From Paraneptunicella aestuarii (GTDB lineage: Bacteria > Pseudomonadota > Gammaproteobacteria > Enterobacterales > Alteromonadaceae): a stretch of DNA of 64,000 nucleotides. The DNA lies in the NCBI RefSeq assembly GCF_019900845.1, contig NZ_CP074570.1:2170001-2234000 (forward strand). Direction: 5' to 3'. A program made the translations under genes and the position numbers. This document shows, piece after piece, positions 8,706 through 17,242 of this stretch (position 1 is its first letter; each line of letters begins with the position of its first letter). The notes beneath the pieces were generated by a model. The model was not told where the DNA came from. It searched no databases and was given only the letters and a program-made list of their open reading frames with translations.

Positions 8706-8731
8706 AAGCCTCGTCGATACGAGGCTTTTTT
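8706..8731 (+). terminator. Intrinsic terminator after the PfkB kinase
   Basis: Stem GCCTCGT (8708-8714), loop CGAT, ACGAGGC (8719-8725), then six T. AA/TT pairs extend the stem. Confidence 0.92.
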
Positions 8732-8861
8732 GTGTTTGGTGTCTACCTTAAGGTTTTTAGCCTGCTTGATTATGGATACCGGATACCGTGTTGCGTTTCC
8801 GGGATGACGGAGATGAAGTTTATAAGAACATATGAGCTAGCGTAAGCAGCGATGATTGTGG

Positions 8862-9050
8862 CAAATAGAATAAAGCAACTCTTACCTTCGTCAGGAGAAT
8901 AACAGAGCCAGCCCTACAATCGTTTTATCAATAACTCAAACACGCTGTGAATACATCCTTGTAAGCTCGACGTTCGCATCCCTGCGAACGACGGTTTGAG
9001 TTATTGATAAAACGGTTGTGCTAACGCTGATAGCGAGTTTTATTCCATTG
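8862..9050. repeat. Long imperfect palindrome with nested hairpins (MITE/IR-type element)
   Basis: The arms at 8918-8941 and 8994-9017 pair over 24 bp with one mismatch (left TTTTATCAATAACTCAAAC, right GTTTGAGTTATTGATAAAA). The outer ends also pair imperfectly (AGAATAAAGCAACTC against GCGAGTTTTATTCCA). Inside the 52-base loop are two further hairpins: TACATCCTTGTA near 8952 and CGTTCGCA-TCCC-TGCGAACG (8971-8990). No ORF. The CATCC-N-TG hairpin core is shared with the element at 55425-55660. Confidence 0.75.
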
Positions 9051-9294
9051 AATTATATTGGGGTCAATCTGCAATAGAAGCTTAAGTTAAATTGTATTCT
9101 GGTCATCATCATAAATAGACAGTGGATATTCACAATTAAGATAGCTCGACAAGCTTTTAGGCTAATCTCACATCATTAAAGAATTTATCCAAATATTTAT
9201 TCATTAACTCCTCACAAGTTCGCTATGATCTATATCACGCATCAGTCGCTGCTCTAACTTCACATTTTCAACGCTAATCAACTTTGATAACACT

Positions 9295-9759
9295 ATGAAA
9301 GAAACTCGAGTTCTATTTGTTTGTATGGGCAATATTTGCCGTTCTCCAACCGCAGAAGCGGTATTTCGTCATAAAGCCAGGGAAACGGGATTAAAGGTGC
9401 ATATTGATTCTGCCGGAACAATTGCCCATCACGTCGGGGAGCAACCGGATCCTCGTAGTCGCAGGGAAGGTGAATCTCGTGGCTATTCGTTCAAGGGGCA
9501 ACGAGCTCGCCAGTTACAAAAGTCTGATTTTCATGACTTTGATCATCTTTTTGCCATGGATTCCCATAATTTGCGAGATATGTTGTCGTTATGTCCGGCT
9601 GGTTTGCAGTATAAAGTTCGCCTCTTTTTAACCATGATTGATGGTTCACCTCGCGATGTTCCTGACCCTTATTATGGCGGTGCCAGAGGTTTTACAGAAG
9701 TATTGGAACTGGTTGAGCAGGCATCAGATGCTTTAATCAAAGAGCTAATGGCAAAATAG
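9295..9759 (+). CDS. Low-molecular-weight protein tyrosine phosphatase
   Basis: 154 aa cytoplasmic phosphatase. The P-loop CMGNICRS has nucleophile Cys10 and phosphate-binding Arg16 (CX5R(S/T)). The general acid is in DPYYGG at Asp124. The ORDER of motifs and the length are those of LMW-PTPs; no signal peptide. Bacterial relatives act on tyrosine kinases or small phospho-metabolites. It is not beside a tyrosine kinase or capsule operon, so the partner is unknown. About 660 bp of non-coding, repeat-bearing DNA precedes it. Confidence 0.93.
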   Translation: MKETRVLFVCMGNICRSPTAEAVFRHKARETGLKVHIDSAGTIAHHVGEQPDPRSRREGESRGYSFKGQRARQLQKSDFHDFDHLFAMDSHNLRDMLSLCPAGLQYKVRLFLTMIDGSPRDVPDPYYGGARGFTEVLELVEQASDALIKELMAK

Positions 9760-9824
9760 CCAGTCGCAACTAAACTTTATGATAATTTGATGATGTTTGG
9801 TTTGGTAAAGATTGCTTTCTTGGT

Positions 9825-9836
9825 TTGTATATACAA
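9825..9836. promoter_or_regulatory. Perfect 12-bp palindrome upstream of DAHP synthase
   Basis: TTGTATATACAA lies about 165 bp before the GTG start. It does not match the TrpR or TyrR operator consensus. It could be a regulator site, or chance in AT-rich DNA. Confidence 0.25.
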
Positions 9837-10000
9837 GCTAAAACATTGGGCTGGCGAATAGCTCATGTTAAAAAGAATCGGCTAATAGAATCACCATTTT
9901 TATCTTTTTAACCTTTATCATGGATTTTGTATTGCGAGTCATGTTTTTTCATGGTTTTATGTTTGCTCTTCATAACCCCAAATTTTAAAAGGTATTTAAC

Positions 10001-11350
10001 GTGAGCCAATGGCAGCCCGATTCCTGGCGTAATTTCCCGATCTTACAGCAACCCACATACGGCGATCTGAATAAACTTGAGTCTGTTGAAACTGAACTCA
10101 AGCGATTTCCGCCACTCGTATTTGCTGCTGAGACTCGTGAGCTGTTTAGGCAGTTAGGGAATGTATCGCAAGGTAAAGGTTTTTTGTTGCAAGGCGGCGA
10201 TTGTGCGGAATCATTTAGTGAGTTTAACGCTCCCAAAATTCGCGATACTTTTCGGGTTATTTTGCAGATGGCGATTGTACTGACCTTTGCTGGACGAAGC
10301 CCGGTGACCAAAGTGTCACGCATGGCGGGTCAGTATGCCAAACCTCGCTCTACTGATTTTGAGACTATTGATGGTGTGACCTTGCCAAGTTATCGTGGCG
10401 ACATTATCAACAGCTTTGAATTCACCGAAGAGGCGCGTATTCCTGATCCGCAACGCATGATTGATGCCTATCATCGTTCAGCAGCAACTTTGAACTTGCT
10501 ACGTGCTTTTGCTCAAGGTGGTTTAGCGGACTTACATCAGGTTAACCGTTGGAACATGGCGTTTGTTGAGAACAACCCGCTTAAAGAACGCTATCAGGAC
10601 ATGGCAAACCGTATTCAGGATACCTTGTCGTTTATGGAAGTATTAGGGATTAATTCCGATAATACACCAGCACTGCATGAAACCAGCCTGTTCACCTCTC
10701 ATGAAGCGCTATTGTTGAACTATGAGCAAGCCTTGACGCGTGTCGATACGCTTACTGATAAATGGTACAACTGTTCAGCGCATATGCTTTGGATAGGGGA
10801 ACGTACTCGTCAGTTGGATCATGCCCACTTAGAGTTCTTCCGCGGCATTCATAACCCCGTTGGTGTTAAGGTTGGCCCTTCAATGGAAGGGGATGAGCTG
10901 ATCAAATTGATCGATGCTTTAAACCCGGATAACACGCCCGGGCGATTAACCTTAATCACGCGCATGGGCGCGGATAAGCTGGAACAAAATCTGCCTCGTT
11001 TGTTACGCCGTGTGAAAGAAGAAGGCCGCCACGTGGTGTGGAGCTCTGACCCCATGCACGGTAATACCAAGAAGGCATCCAGTGGTTATAAAACTCGTAA
11101 TTTCGATGACATTTTACGTGAAATTCAACAGTTCTTCGCTGCTCATGATGCCGAAGGCACTCATGCTGGTGGTATTCATCTGGAAATGACCGGGCAGCAC
11201 GTTACCGAGTGTACTGGTGGCGCTTACCAAATTAGTGAAAGTGATTTGGCTGAGTGTTATCAAACTCAGTGTGACCCGCGTTTAAATGCTGATCAGGTAT
11301 TGGAAATGGCATTTTTGGTTGCAGATCATCTGCGTAGCAGTGTTAAATAA
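10001..11350 (+). CDS. Class II 3-deoxy-7-phosphoheptulonate (DAHP) synthase
   Basis: First enzyme of the shikimate pathway, joining PEP and erythrose-4-phosphate. 449 aa, matching the plant/Mycobacterium-type class II enzymes and not the ~350 aa E. coli AroF/G/H type. Signatures are [51 protein letters not shown] and [18 protein letters not shown] (metal and substrate ligands). The start is GTG 10001, with AAAGG about 9 bases upstream. I see no Trp- or Phe-rich leader peptide upstream. A very strong terminator follows. Confidence 0.95.
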   Translation: MSQWQPDSWRNFPILQQPTYGDLNKLESVETELKRFPPLVFAAETRELFRQLGNVSQGKGFLLQGGDCAESFSEFNAPKIRDTFRVILQMAIVLTFAGRSPVTKVSRMAGQYAKPRSTDFETIDGVTLPSYRGDIINSFEFTEEARIPDPQRMIDAYHRSAATLNLLRAFAQGGLADLHQVNRWNMAFVENNPLKERYQDMANRIQDTLSFMEVLGINSDNTPALHETSLFTSHEALLLNYEQALTRVDTLTDKWYNCSAHMLWIGERTRQLDHAHLEFFRGIHNPVGVKVGPSMEGDELIKLIDALNPDNTPGRLTLITRMGADKLEQNLPRLLRRVKEEGRHVVWSSDPMHGNTKKASSGYKTRNFDDILREIQQFFAAHDAEGTHAGGIHLEMTGQHVTECTGGAYQISESDLAECYQTQCDPRLNADQVLEMAFLVADHLRSSVK

Positions 11351-11360
11351 ATATCAATGA

Positions 11361-11403
11361 AAAACGCCCTCTAAAGTGATTTTAGAGGGCGTTTTGTTTT
11401 TTT
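11361..11403 (+). terminator. Strong intrinsic terminator after DAHP synthase
   Basis: AAAACGCCCTCTAAA (11361-11375), 5-base loop, TTTAGAGGGCGTTTT (11381-11395), then GTTTTTTT. The 15-bp perfect stem has A/T ends on both sides, so it may also serve the convergent EF-hand gene. Confidence 0.95.
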
Positions 11404-11424
11404 AAGACATTTGTTTCTTATGGA

Positions 11425-11928
11425 TTATGCAAGAACATCAATAGGAGGTAGCATTTCATTGAACCTTTGAATTGATGCCAATTGTCCTTGCTCTGAGTTG
11501 TTTTCTTTCAGTTTATCTAACATCTCCTGAAACTCTTCTTTTTCTGATTCATCCTCGGTGTTGTTTTTTAATGTTTCGAACAATGATTGAAAAGAACCTG
11601 TGTTGCTTGTTTCATATCCTGTAGAGGGTGGCGCATTACCGGGATTAAACTGGCTCATACGTTCTTCCATTTCAGCAAACATAGCCTCTTGTTCTTCCTG
11701 GGAAAGTTCTCCATCTCCATCGGTGTCGGCGTTTGAAAACATCTTGTCCAAATCTGGTGGCGGAGGTGGATGTCCTTCGACTTGTTCACCATCCGGAGTT
11801 GAAAGCTCTTTTAACTCCGTCATCGACACACTGCCGTTACCATCAGTATCAGCAGACTTAATTCGCTCTTGCATGTTTTGCATCATATCTTGAGGGCTCA
11901 TTCCCCCAAATCCTGAAATTGCAGTCAT
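11425..11928 (-). CDS. EF-hand calcium-binding protein, cytoplasmic or leaderless
   Basis: 167 aa acidic protein with two canonical 12-residue EF-hand loops: DTDGNGSVSMTE (27-38) and DTDGDGELSQEE (68-79). They are joined by a linker with five prolines (54-58). The C-terminal half is Glu/Asn-rich and probably helical. No signal peptide or membrane segment is visible, though many bacterial EF-hand proteins are exported. Function is unknown; calcium buffering or sensing is inferred from the loops only. Monocistronic and convergent with DAHP synthase. Confidence 0.88.
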   Translation of the reverse strand: MTAISGFGGMSPQDMMQNMQERIKSADTDGNGSVSMTELKELSTPDGEQVEGHPPPPPDLDKMFSNADTDGDGELSQEEQEAMFAEMEERMSQFNPGNAPPSTGYETSNTGSFQSLFETLKNNTEDESEKEEFQEMLDKLKENNSEQGQLASIQRFNEMLPPIDVLA

Positions 11929-12209
11929 TTTTATATTCTCTTAACGTGATTAAACCGCAACTTGGTAGTGCAAACTGTAGACCATTTTTGAATAGATAAA
12001 ATCTATTTAAAACAAATGGATATGAGTGATCTTAAAGTAAGTAGTGTAAGTTTACATTAAAGCGGAAAAAGCTTGCCTGTAGTGGCAATATTTTGTCTGT
12101 GATGGCTATTGAGTTTTGGGTGTTGTCTCACAGTTCTAGAGCTTTAAAAATGACGGTATATAAGTCAATATATATTACCTAATTTAAATAAGGTTAAATG
12201 TAAGGATAA

Positions 12210-12935
12210 ATGGATCAAGTTCAGAGAATTGCAATATTTATTGATGCGGATAATGCCCCTGCCAGGAAAATCAGTAAAGTGCTATCAGAGTTAGCCAGGC
12301 ATGGTGTTGTAAATATTCGTCGAGCTTACGGGAATTGGAAAGGGGCAAAACTGCAGCCGTGGGAAGATGTTTTACAAGAGTTTGCTATTCAGCCTATTCA
12401 GCAATTTGATTACACCAAAGGCAAGAATGCTGCGGATATTGCCTTGGTCATTGATGTGATGGATGTGTTGTATACGAAGAATGTTGATGTTGTCTGTTTG
12501 ATGTCTTCCGATTGCGACTTTACGCCGTTAGCAACCAGAGTTGTGGCGGAGGGAAAAATGGTTATTGGCTTTGGAGAACGAAAAACGCCTGATGCGTTTG
12601 TGCAGAGTTGTTCAAGGTTTTTATTTTTAGATGAAGAAGTTGAAAACCATAATAATGTAATAAAGGTTCCAGCCAATAAATTAAAGCAGGATTCGAAGTT
12701 GATGAACCTTTTAAGACAAGCGGTTGAAGCTGAAGAAGAAGAGGCTGGCTGGGCGAAAATGGGCTCTGTAGGACAGCATATTTCTAATCATGCTTCATTT
12801 GACCAGCGAAATTATGGTTATAAAAAGTTAAGCGATTTATTTGCGAATATTGATGTTTTTGAGCTAAAAAAATCAAACTCGTCGCTTTTATGGGTGAGAA
12901 ATAAAAGGAAAAATAAACAGCAACCTCATTCATAA
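12210..12935 (+). CDS. NYN-domain (PIN-like) protein with C-terminal OST-HTH/LOTUS-like domain
   Basis: 241 aa. The N-terminal NYN/DUF88 nuclease-like fold has the acidic residues expected for metal binding: Asp12/Asp14 (FIDADNAPA), Asp76 (KNAADIAL) and Asp101/Asp103 (SSDCDFTPLA). The C-terminal region (about 165-235: LMNLLRQAVEA, WAKMGSVGQHI, YGYKKLSDLFANI, LLWVRNKR) resembles the LOTUS/OST-HTH RNA-binding domain often fused to NYN. RNA processing or decay is likely by family but undemonstrated. AAGG lies 7 bases before the ATG. It ends 35 bases from the convergent ppsR. Confidence 0.87.
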   Translation: MDQVQRIAIFIDADNAPARKISKVLSELARHGVVNIRRAYGNWKGAKLQPWEDVLQEFAIQPIQQFDYTKGKNAADIALVIDVMDVLYTKNVDVVCLMSSDCDFTPLATRVVAEGKMVIGFGERKTPDAFVQSCSRFLFLDEEVENHNNVIKVPANKLKQDSKLMNLLRQAVEAEEEEAGWAKMGSVGQHISNHASFDQRNYGYKKLSDLFANIDVFELKKSNSSLLWVRNKRKNKQQPHS

Positions 12936-12970
12936 GTTGCTGTTTGGGTTAAGCTAAAGTCTGAATGAAA

Positions 12971-13783
12971 TTAATAACGTCTTCTTTCCAGTCCGGTTTC
13001 TGCAAGAATTTTGGCTGAGATTTCTTCTACGGAATAATGGGTACTATTCAAGAAAGGGATTTTTTCTTTGCGATACAGGTTTTCCACTTCGCGTATTTCC
13101 ATACGGCATTGTTTCATGGAAGCGTAGCGGCTATTTGCACGACGCTCTGAACGGATCTGATGTAAACGTTCTGCCGAAATCGTTAAGCCAAACAGCTTTT
13201 GTTTATAGGCTTTCAGCGCAGCTGGAAGTTTTAAAACATCGCCCATATCTTCTTCGGTAAATGGGTAGTTGGCTGCACGAATACCGTATTGTAAAGCCAG
13301 GTACAGGCTGGTTGGAGTTTTGCCTGAGCGAGACACACCGACCAAAATAATATCGGCACTGGCGTAATCTTTGAAATTGGCACCGTCATCATTGGTTAGC
13401 GCGAAGTTAACGGCTTCAATACGGTTATCGTAGGTTTTTTCGTGAATGCTGTGAGTTCGGTGTTTTTCCGGTTTGGAAGGCACTCCCAGAATTTTTTCCA
13501 GTGGAGCCACAAATTGATCCAGAAAGTTGTAATTAATTCCCGGTGACGCAGCAATAATTTCTCTGATCTCAGGGTTAACGATCGTGTAAAACACCAAGGG
13601 GCGTTCTGAGGGATCTTGAAAACTTTCAGATATTCGCTGCACGATTTTTACGGCTTTTTCCGGTGTTTCAACAAAAGGAATGGTTTGATGAATAAACTGT
13701 ATTGGAAAAAGAGATAGTAGGGCGTGACCAAATACTTCAGCGGTAATGGCTGTACCATCAGATATATAAAACGCAGTACGCAC
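12971..13783 (-). CDS. ppsR: PEP synthase regulatory protein (bifunctional kinase/pyrophosphorylase)
   Basis: DUF299-family enzyme that inactivates PEP synthase by ADP-dependent threonine phosphorylation and reactivates it by phosphate-dependent dephosphorylation. 270 aa. N-terminal [12 protein letters not shown] is diagnostic, and the P-loop GVSRSGKT is at 149-156. The start is GTG 13783, with AAGGAG 6-7 bases upstream. It is divergent from its target gene ppsA across 474 bp, the standard arrangement, which supports the assignment. Confidence 0.95.
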   Translation of the reverse strand: MRTAFYISDGTAITAEVFGHALLSLFPIQFIHQTIPFVETPEKAVKIVQRISESFQDPSERPLVFYTIVNPEIREIIAASPGINYNFLDQFVAPLEKILGVPSKPEKHRTHSIHEKTYDNRIEAVNFALTNDDGANFKDYASADIILVGVSRSGKTPTSLYLALQYGIRAANYPFTEEDMGDVLKLPAALKAYKQKLFGLTISAERLHQIRSERRANSRYASMKQCRMEIREVENLYRKEKIPFLNSTHYSVEEISAKILAETGLERRRY

Positions 13784-14257
13784 GGGGGCTCCTTGGATGT
13801 TGCTCTGTCACTGGTGTCACTGCCAGTCTGTTTTTATTTATGTTAACTCGCTGTTATAGCTAAGTACATATTTAACAATCAAGCGAATATATTTCTCGTT
13901 ATCGGGTAAATTTACACACTCATTTATTGTGTTTGAAAAACGTCTGATAAATTCCTTAATGTAGTAATTTTATTACAGAAAAAAATTAAATTTTACTTCA
14001 ACTTAGCGTCATTCTAAAATCCACGCCACACAAGACCTTTGCGGTATTCATCCTTACAATATTGAGCATTAATTTAGAACATTACCCATGCTTAAGAGAC
14101 TCAATTAAGCTTATGTCTCTATAAGGCTGATAGTGTGCTATATAGTTCTCATAGGATGAGTAAGCAGCGATACTCAAGTGATGATTTAATACACAAGGGT
14201 TTCAGTGTAGTACGACAATCAGATGTAAATTTTTCTTTCTAAGCGGGAGGTTCGCTA
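13784..14257. other. 474-bp divergent ppsR/ppsA control region
   Basis: No ORF. AT-rich and expected to carry both promoters and a long ppsA leader. CTTAA...TTAAG occurs as a small inverted repeat near 14092-14108. I see no convincing Cra/FruR operator. The SD for ppsA, GGGAGG at 14245-14250, is strong. Confidence 0.5.
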
Positions 14258-16630
14258 GTGGGCGACTATGTTCTGTGGTACCAAGAGTTAGGTATGGGTG
14301 ATGTTGGACGAGTAGGTGGTAAAAACGCCTCTCTTGGGGAAATGATCTCTAACCTGGCTAATGCAGGGGTACAGGTGCCCGGCGGCTTTGCAACAACGGC
14401 TCATGCGTTTAATGAATTTCTCGACCAAAGCGGTTTGGAAAAGCGAATTCATGATGTGCTGGATGAGCTAAACGTAGATGATGTTAATGCCTTGGCTGAA
14501 ACTGGAGCCAAAATTCGTCAGTGGATTTTGGATACGCCTTTCCAACCTCAGCTTGAATCTGCCATTAAAGAAGCATTCGAGAAGCTTCAAGGTGATTCTG
14601 ACGACGCTGCTTCATTTGCTGTTCGTTCTTCTGCCACAGCAGAAGATATGCCGGATGCATCCTTTGCTGGACAACAAGAAACCTTCCTGAACGTGAAAGG
14701 CTACGATAATGTGTTAGTCGCTATCAAACACGTTTTTGCCTCTCTATTTAATGACCGTGCGATTTCTTACCGCGTTCATCAGGGCTACGACCATAAAGGC
14801 GTTGCTTTGTCTGCGGGTATTCAGCGCATGGTTCGAAGTGATTTATCGTCCTCTGGTGTTATGTTTAGTATCGACACCGAATCAGGCTTTGAAGATGTGG
14901 TATTTATTACCTCATCCTATGGCTTGGGCGAAATGGTCGTACAAGGCGCTGTAAACCCTGATGAGTTTTATGTTCACAAGCCATTGTTAGCGCTGGGCAA
15001 TCCCGCTGTATTGCGCCGCAACCTTGGTAGCAAGATGAACAAGATGCAGTATTCAGACGACACTTCACATGGTAAGCAAGTTGAAGTAGTTGCTGTAGAA
15101 GATGCTGTTCGTAATCAGTTCTCTTTGACTGATGATGAAGTGATGGAACTGGCGAAGCAAGCGGTGATCATCGAGAAGCACTACCAACGTCCAATGGACA
15201 TTGAGTGGGCGAAAGATGGTGAAGATGGCAAGCTTTACATCGTTCAGGCTCGCCCTGAAACCGTTCGTTCTCGTGAAGACTCTCAAACGATTGAGCGTTA
15301 CCAGTTAAGTGGTAAGGCGAGTATTTTGTGTGAAGGCCGTGCTATCGGACACAAGATCGGTGCTGGAACCGCGAAGGTACTGGATTCTGTTGATGAAATG
15401 GACAAGATTCAGGAAGGCGATGTATTGGTCACTGACATGACAGACCCGGATTGGGAACCTATCATGAAGAAAGCCTCTGCTATCGTCACCAATCGTGGTG
15501 GCCGTACTTGTCACGCTGCGATTATCGCTCGTGAATTGGGTATTCCTGCGGTTGTTGGCTGTGGTAACGCAACCGATTCCTTGAAAACCGGTGATCGCGT
15601 CACTGTTTCCTGTGCGGAAGGGGATACTGGCTTTATCTATGGCGATATTCTGGATTTCAGCGTTCAGACTTCGCGCATTGATTCCATGCCTGAGTTGCCA
15701 GTTAAAGTGATGATGAACGTGGGTAATCCAGACCGTGCATTCGATTTTGCTCGCTTGCCGAATGAAGGTGTTGGCCTTGCTCGTTTAGAGTTCATTATCA
15801 ACCGTATGATTGGCGTGCATCCAAAGGCATTGTTGAACTACGACCAACAGCCTGAAGACGTTAAAGCTGAAATTAACGACTTGATGGCGGGTTACGAGTC
15901 TCCAAAAGAGTTCTACATTGAGAAATTGGTAGAAGGTATTGCCAGCATTGGTGCGGCTTTCTATCCGAAGCGCGTTATCGTGCGTATGTCTGATTTCAAA
16001 TCCAACGAATACTTCAATTTGGTGGGTGGATATCAGTACGAGCCAGACGAAGAAAACCCAATGTTGGGCTTCCGTGGCGCTAGCCGTTACGTGTCTGAAT
16101 CATTCCGTGATTGTTTTGCCCTTGAGTGTGAAGCCATTAAACGTGTACGCAACAAAATGGGCTTGACCAATGTTGAGATCATGATCCCGTTTGTACGTAC
16201 AGTGGATGAAGGCCGTAAGGTTATCGAATTGTTGAAAGGCGAAGGTCTTGAGCAAGGCGTTAATGATCTGAAAGTGATCATGATGTGCGAATTGCCATCT
16301 AACGCATTGTTAGCGGATCAGTTCCTGGACATCTTCGATGGTTTCTCAATCGGCTCTAACGACCTGACTCAGTTAACGCTAGGTTTGGATCGCGATTCTG
16401 GCTTAATTGCAGACCTGTTTGATGAGCGTAACGATGCGGTGAAAGCATTGTTGGCGATGGCAATTACCACTGCCAAGAAACGCGGTAAATACGTGGGTAT
16501 TTGTGGTCAAGGTCCATCAGATCACGAAGACTTCGCAGCCTGGTTGCTTGAGCATGGTATCGACAGTGTTTCCTTGAACCCTGATACCGTAGTAGAAACC
16601 TGGTTGTATCTGGGTAAGAACCACGGTTAA
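14258..16630 (+). CDS. ppsA: Phosphoenolpyruvate synthase
   Basis: Converts pyruvate and ATP to PEP, AMP and phosphate for gluconeogenesis. 790 aa, full length. Domain order: N-terminal PPDK/ATP-grasp domain ([13 protein letters not shown] at about 20, [20 protein letters not shown] at about 125), phosphohistidine swivel domain with [15 protein letters not shown] (catalytic His419), and C-terminal PEP-utilising barrel ([34 protein letters not shown] with the catalytic Cys). The start is GTG 14258, preceded by GGGAGG. PpsR, encoded divergently, would phosphorylate the Thr next to the catalytic His. Confidence 0.97.
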   Translation: MGDYVLWYQELGMGDVGRVGGKNASLGEMISNLANAGVQVPGGFATTAHAFNEFLDQSGLEKRIHDVLDELNVDDVNALAETGAKIRQWILDTPFQPQLESAIKEAFEKLQGDSDDAASFAVRSSATAEDMPDASFAGQQETFLNVKGYDNVLVAIKHVFASLFNDRAISYRVHQGYDHKGVALSAGIQRMVRSDLSSSGVMFSIDTESGFEDVVFITSSYGLGEMVVQGAVNPDEFYVHKPLLALGNPAVLRRNLGSKMNKMQYSDDTSHGKQVEVVAVEDAVRNQFSLTDDEVMELAKQAVIIEKHYQRPMDIEWAKDGEDGKLYIVQARPETVRSREDSQTIERYQLSGKASILCEGRAIGHKIGAGTAKVLDSVDEMDKIQEGDVLVTDMTDPDWEPIMKKASAIVTNRGGRTCHAAIIARELGIPAVVGCGNATDSLKTGDRVTVSCAEGDTGFIYGDILDFSVQTSRIDSMPELPVKVMMNVGNPDRAFDFARLPNEGVGLARLEFIINRMIGVHPKALLNYDQQPEDVKAEINDLMAGYESPKEFYIEKLVEGIASIGAAFYPKRVIVRMSDFKSNEYFNLVGGYQYEPDEENPMLGFRGASRYVSESFRDCFALECEAIKRVRNKMGLTNVEIMIPFVRTVDEGRKVIELLKGEGLEQGVNDLKVIMMCELPSNALLADQFLDIFDGFSIGSNDLTQLTLGLDRDSGLIADLFDERNDAVKALLAMAITTAKKRGKYVGICGQGPSDHEDFAAWLLEHGIDSVSLNPDTVVETWLYLGKNHG

Positions 16631-16667
16631 TTGAACGTCTGTTTACAGATTAACAATCTTTAAAATG

Positions 16668-16693
16668 AATAACCCGGCAAATGCCGGGTTATT
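16668..16693 (+). terminator. Intrinsic terminator after ppsA
   Basis: AATAACCCGGCA (16668-16679) pairs with TGCCGGGTTATT (16682-16693). The tail ATGTTT is only moderately U-rich, but the 12-bp GC-rich stem just after ppsA makes termination likely. Confidence 0.8.
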
Positions 16694-16798
16694 TATGTTT
16701 GGCTTTTATGTCAGATTATTTGTGCCTGGCTATTGTGTCTGGTTCTTGATTAATTGTCTTCCAGTCAGATAGCTGAGCTTAAAAAGAAGGCTAATGCT

Positions 16799-17011
16799 TT
16801 AATAGCGACGCTTGGCTAACAGCTTATCCAGTTTTCTTGCTCCTTTAGACATCGCGTTTTGGCAATGAGTCAGCCATTTTCTGGCGGCAGGAACGTCATA
16901 ACTCAATAGTAATAATCCGGCGATTAAAAACAGAATCGAACCCGGCAAGATGAAGAATACCACTCCTATCCCGGCTAATACCGAACCTAACGTTATCCTC
17001 AACGATTTCAT
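16799..17011 (-). CDS. Small membrane protein, PGPGW-like
   Basis: 70 aa. One long or two short hydrophobic segments (6-23 and 25-40) around FILPGSILFLIAGLLLLSYDVPAARKWL, which resembles the PGPGW family (PGPG-x-LL-GL-LL-x-x-x-PWA-R). The C-terminus is basic (KGARKLDKLLAKRRY) and likely cytoplasmic. Function unknown. Single gene on the minus strand with its own promoter region toward ydiJ. Confidence 0.72.
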   Translation of the reverse strand: MKSLRITLGSVLAGIGVVFFILPGSILFLIAGLLLLSYDVPAARKWLTHCQNAMSKGARKLDKLLAKRRY

Positions 17012-17242
17012 TATGTACTTCTCCCAAGTGACATTGAATATTATTGATTAAATACTAATCTTGCTTTCTTATAAAGTTGCAAAAGTTACATTTTATGTCA
17101 CTTGCCATGCTTCTTGTCATAGCACTCGTAATATCAAGTGAATTTAAGCCTTATTTATGGGGGATTTTACAGCGTTCATGCCTAGCTTAATGGTACGGTT
17201 TTAAGGATAATAGCCGCCTTGTTGTACCTAATTTGATTATCC

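Noticed and set aside
8760..8815. GGATACCGGATACC...CCGGGATGACG stretch as a separate REP element
   Set aside because: It resembles common REP-like text but no convincing stem or second copy was found in the window.
9825..9836. Palindrome before DAHP synthase as a TyrR or TrpR operator
   Set aside because: TTGTATATACAA does not fit the TGTAAA-N6-TTTACA TyrR pattern or the GTACTAGTT TrpR pattern; listed only as a low-confidence site.
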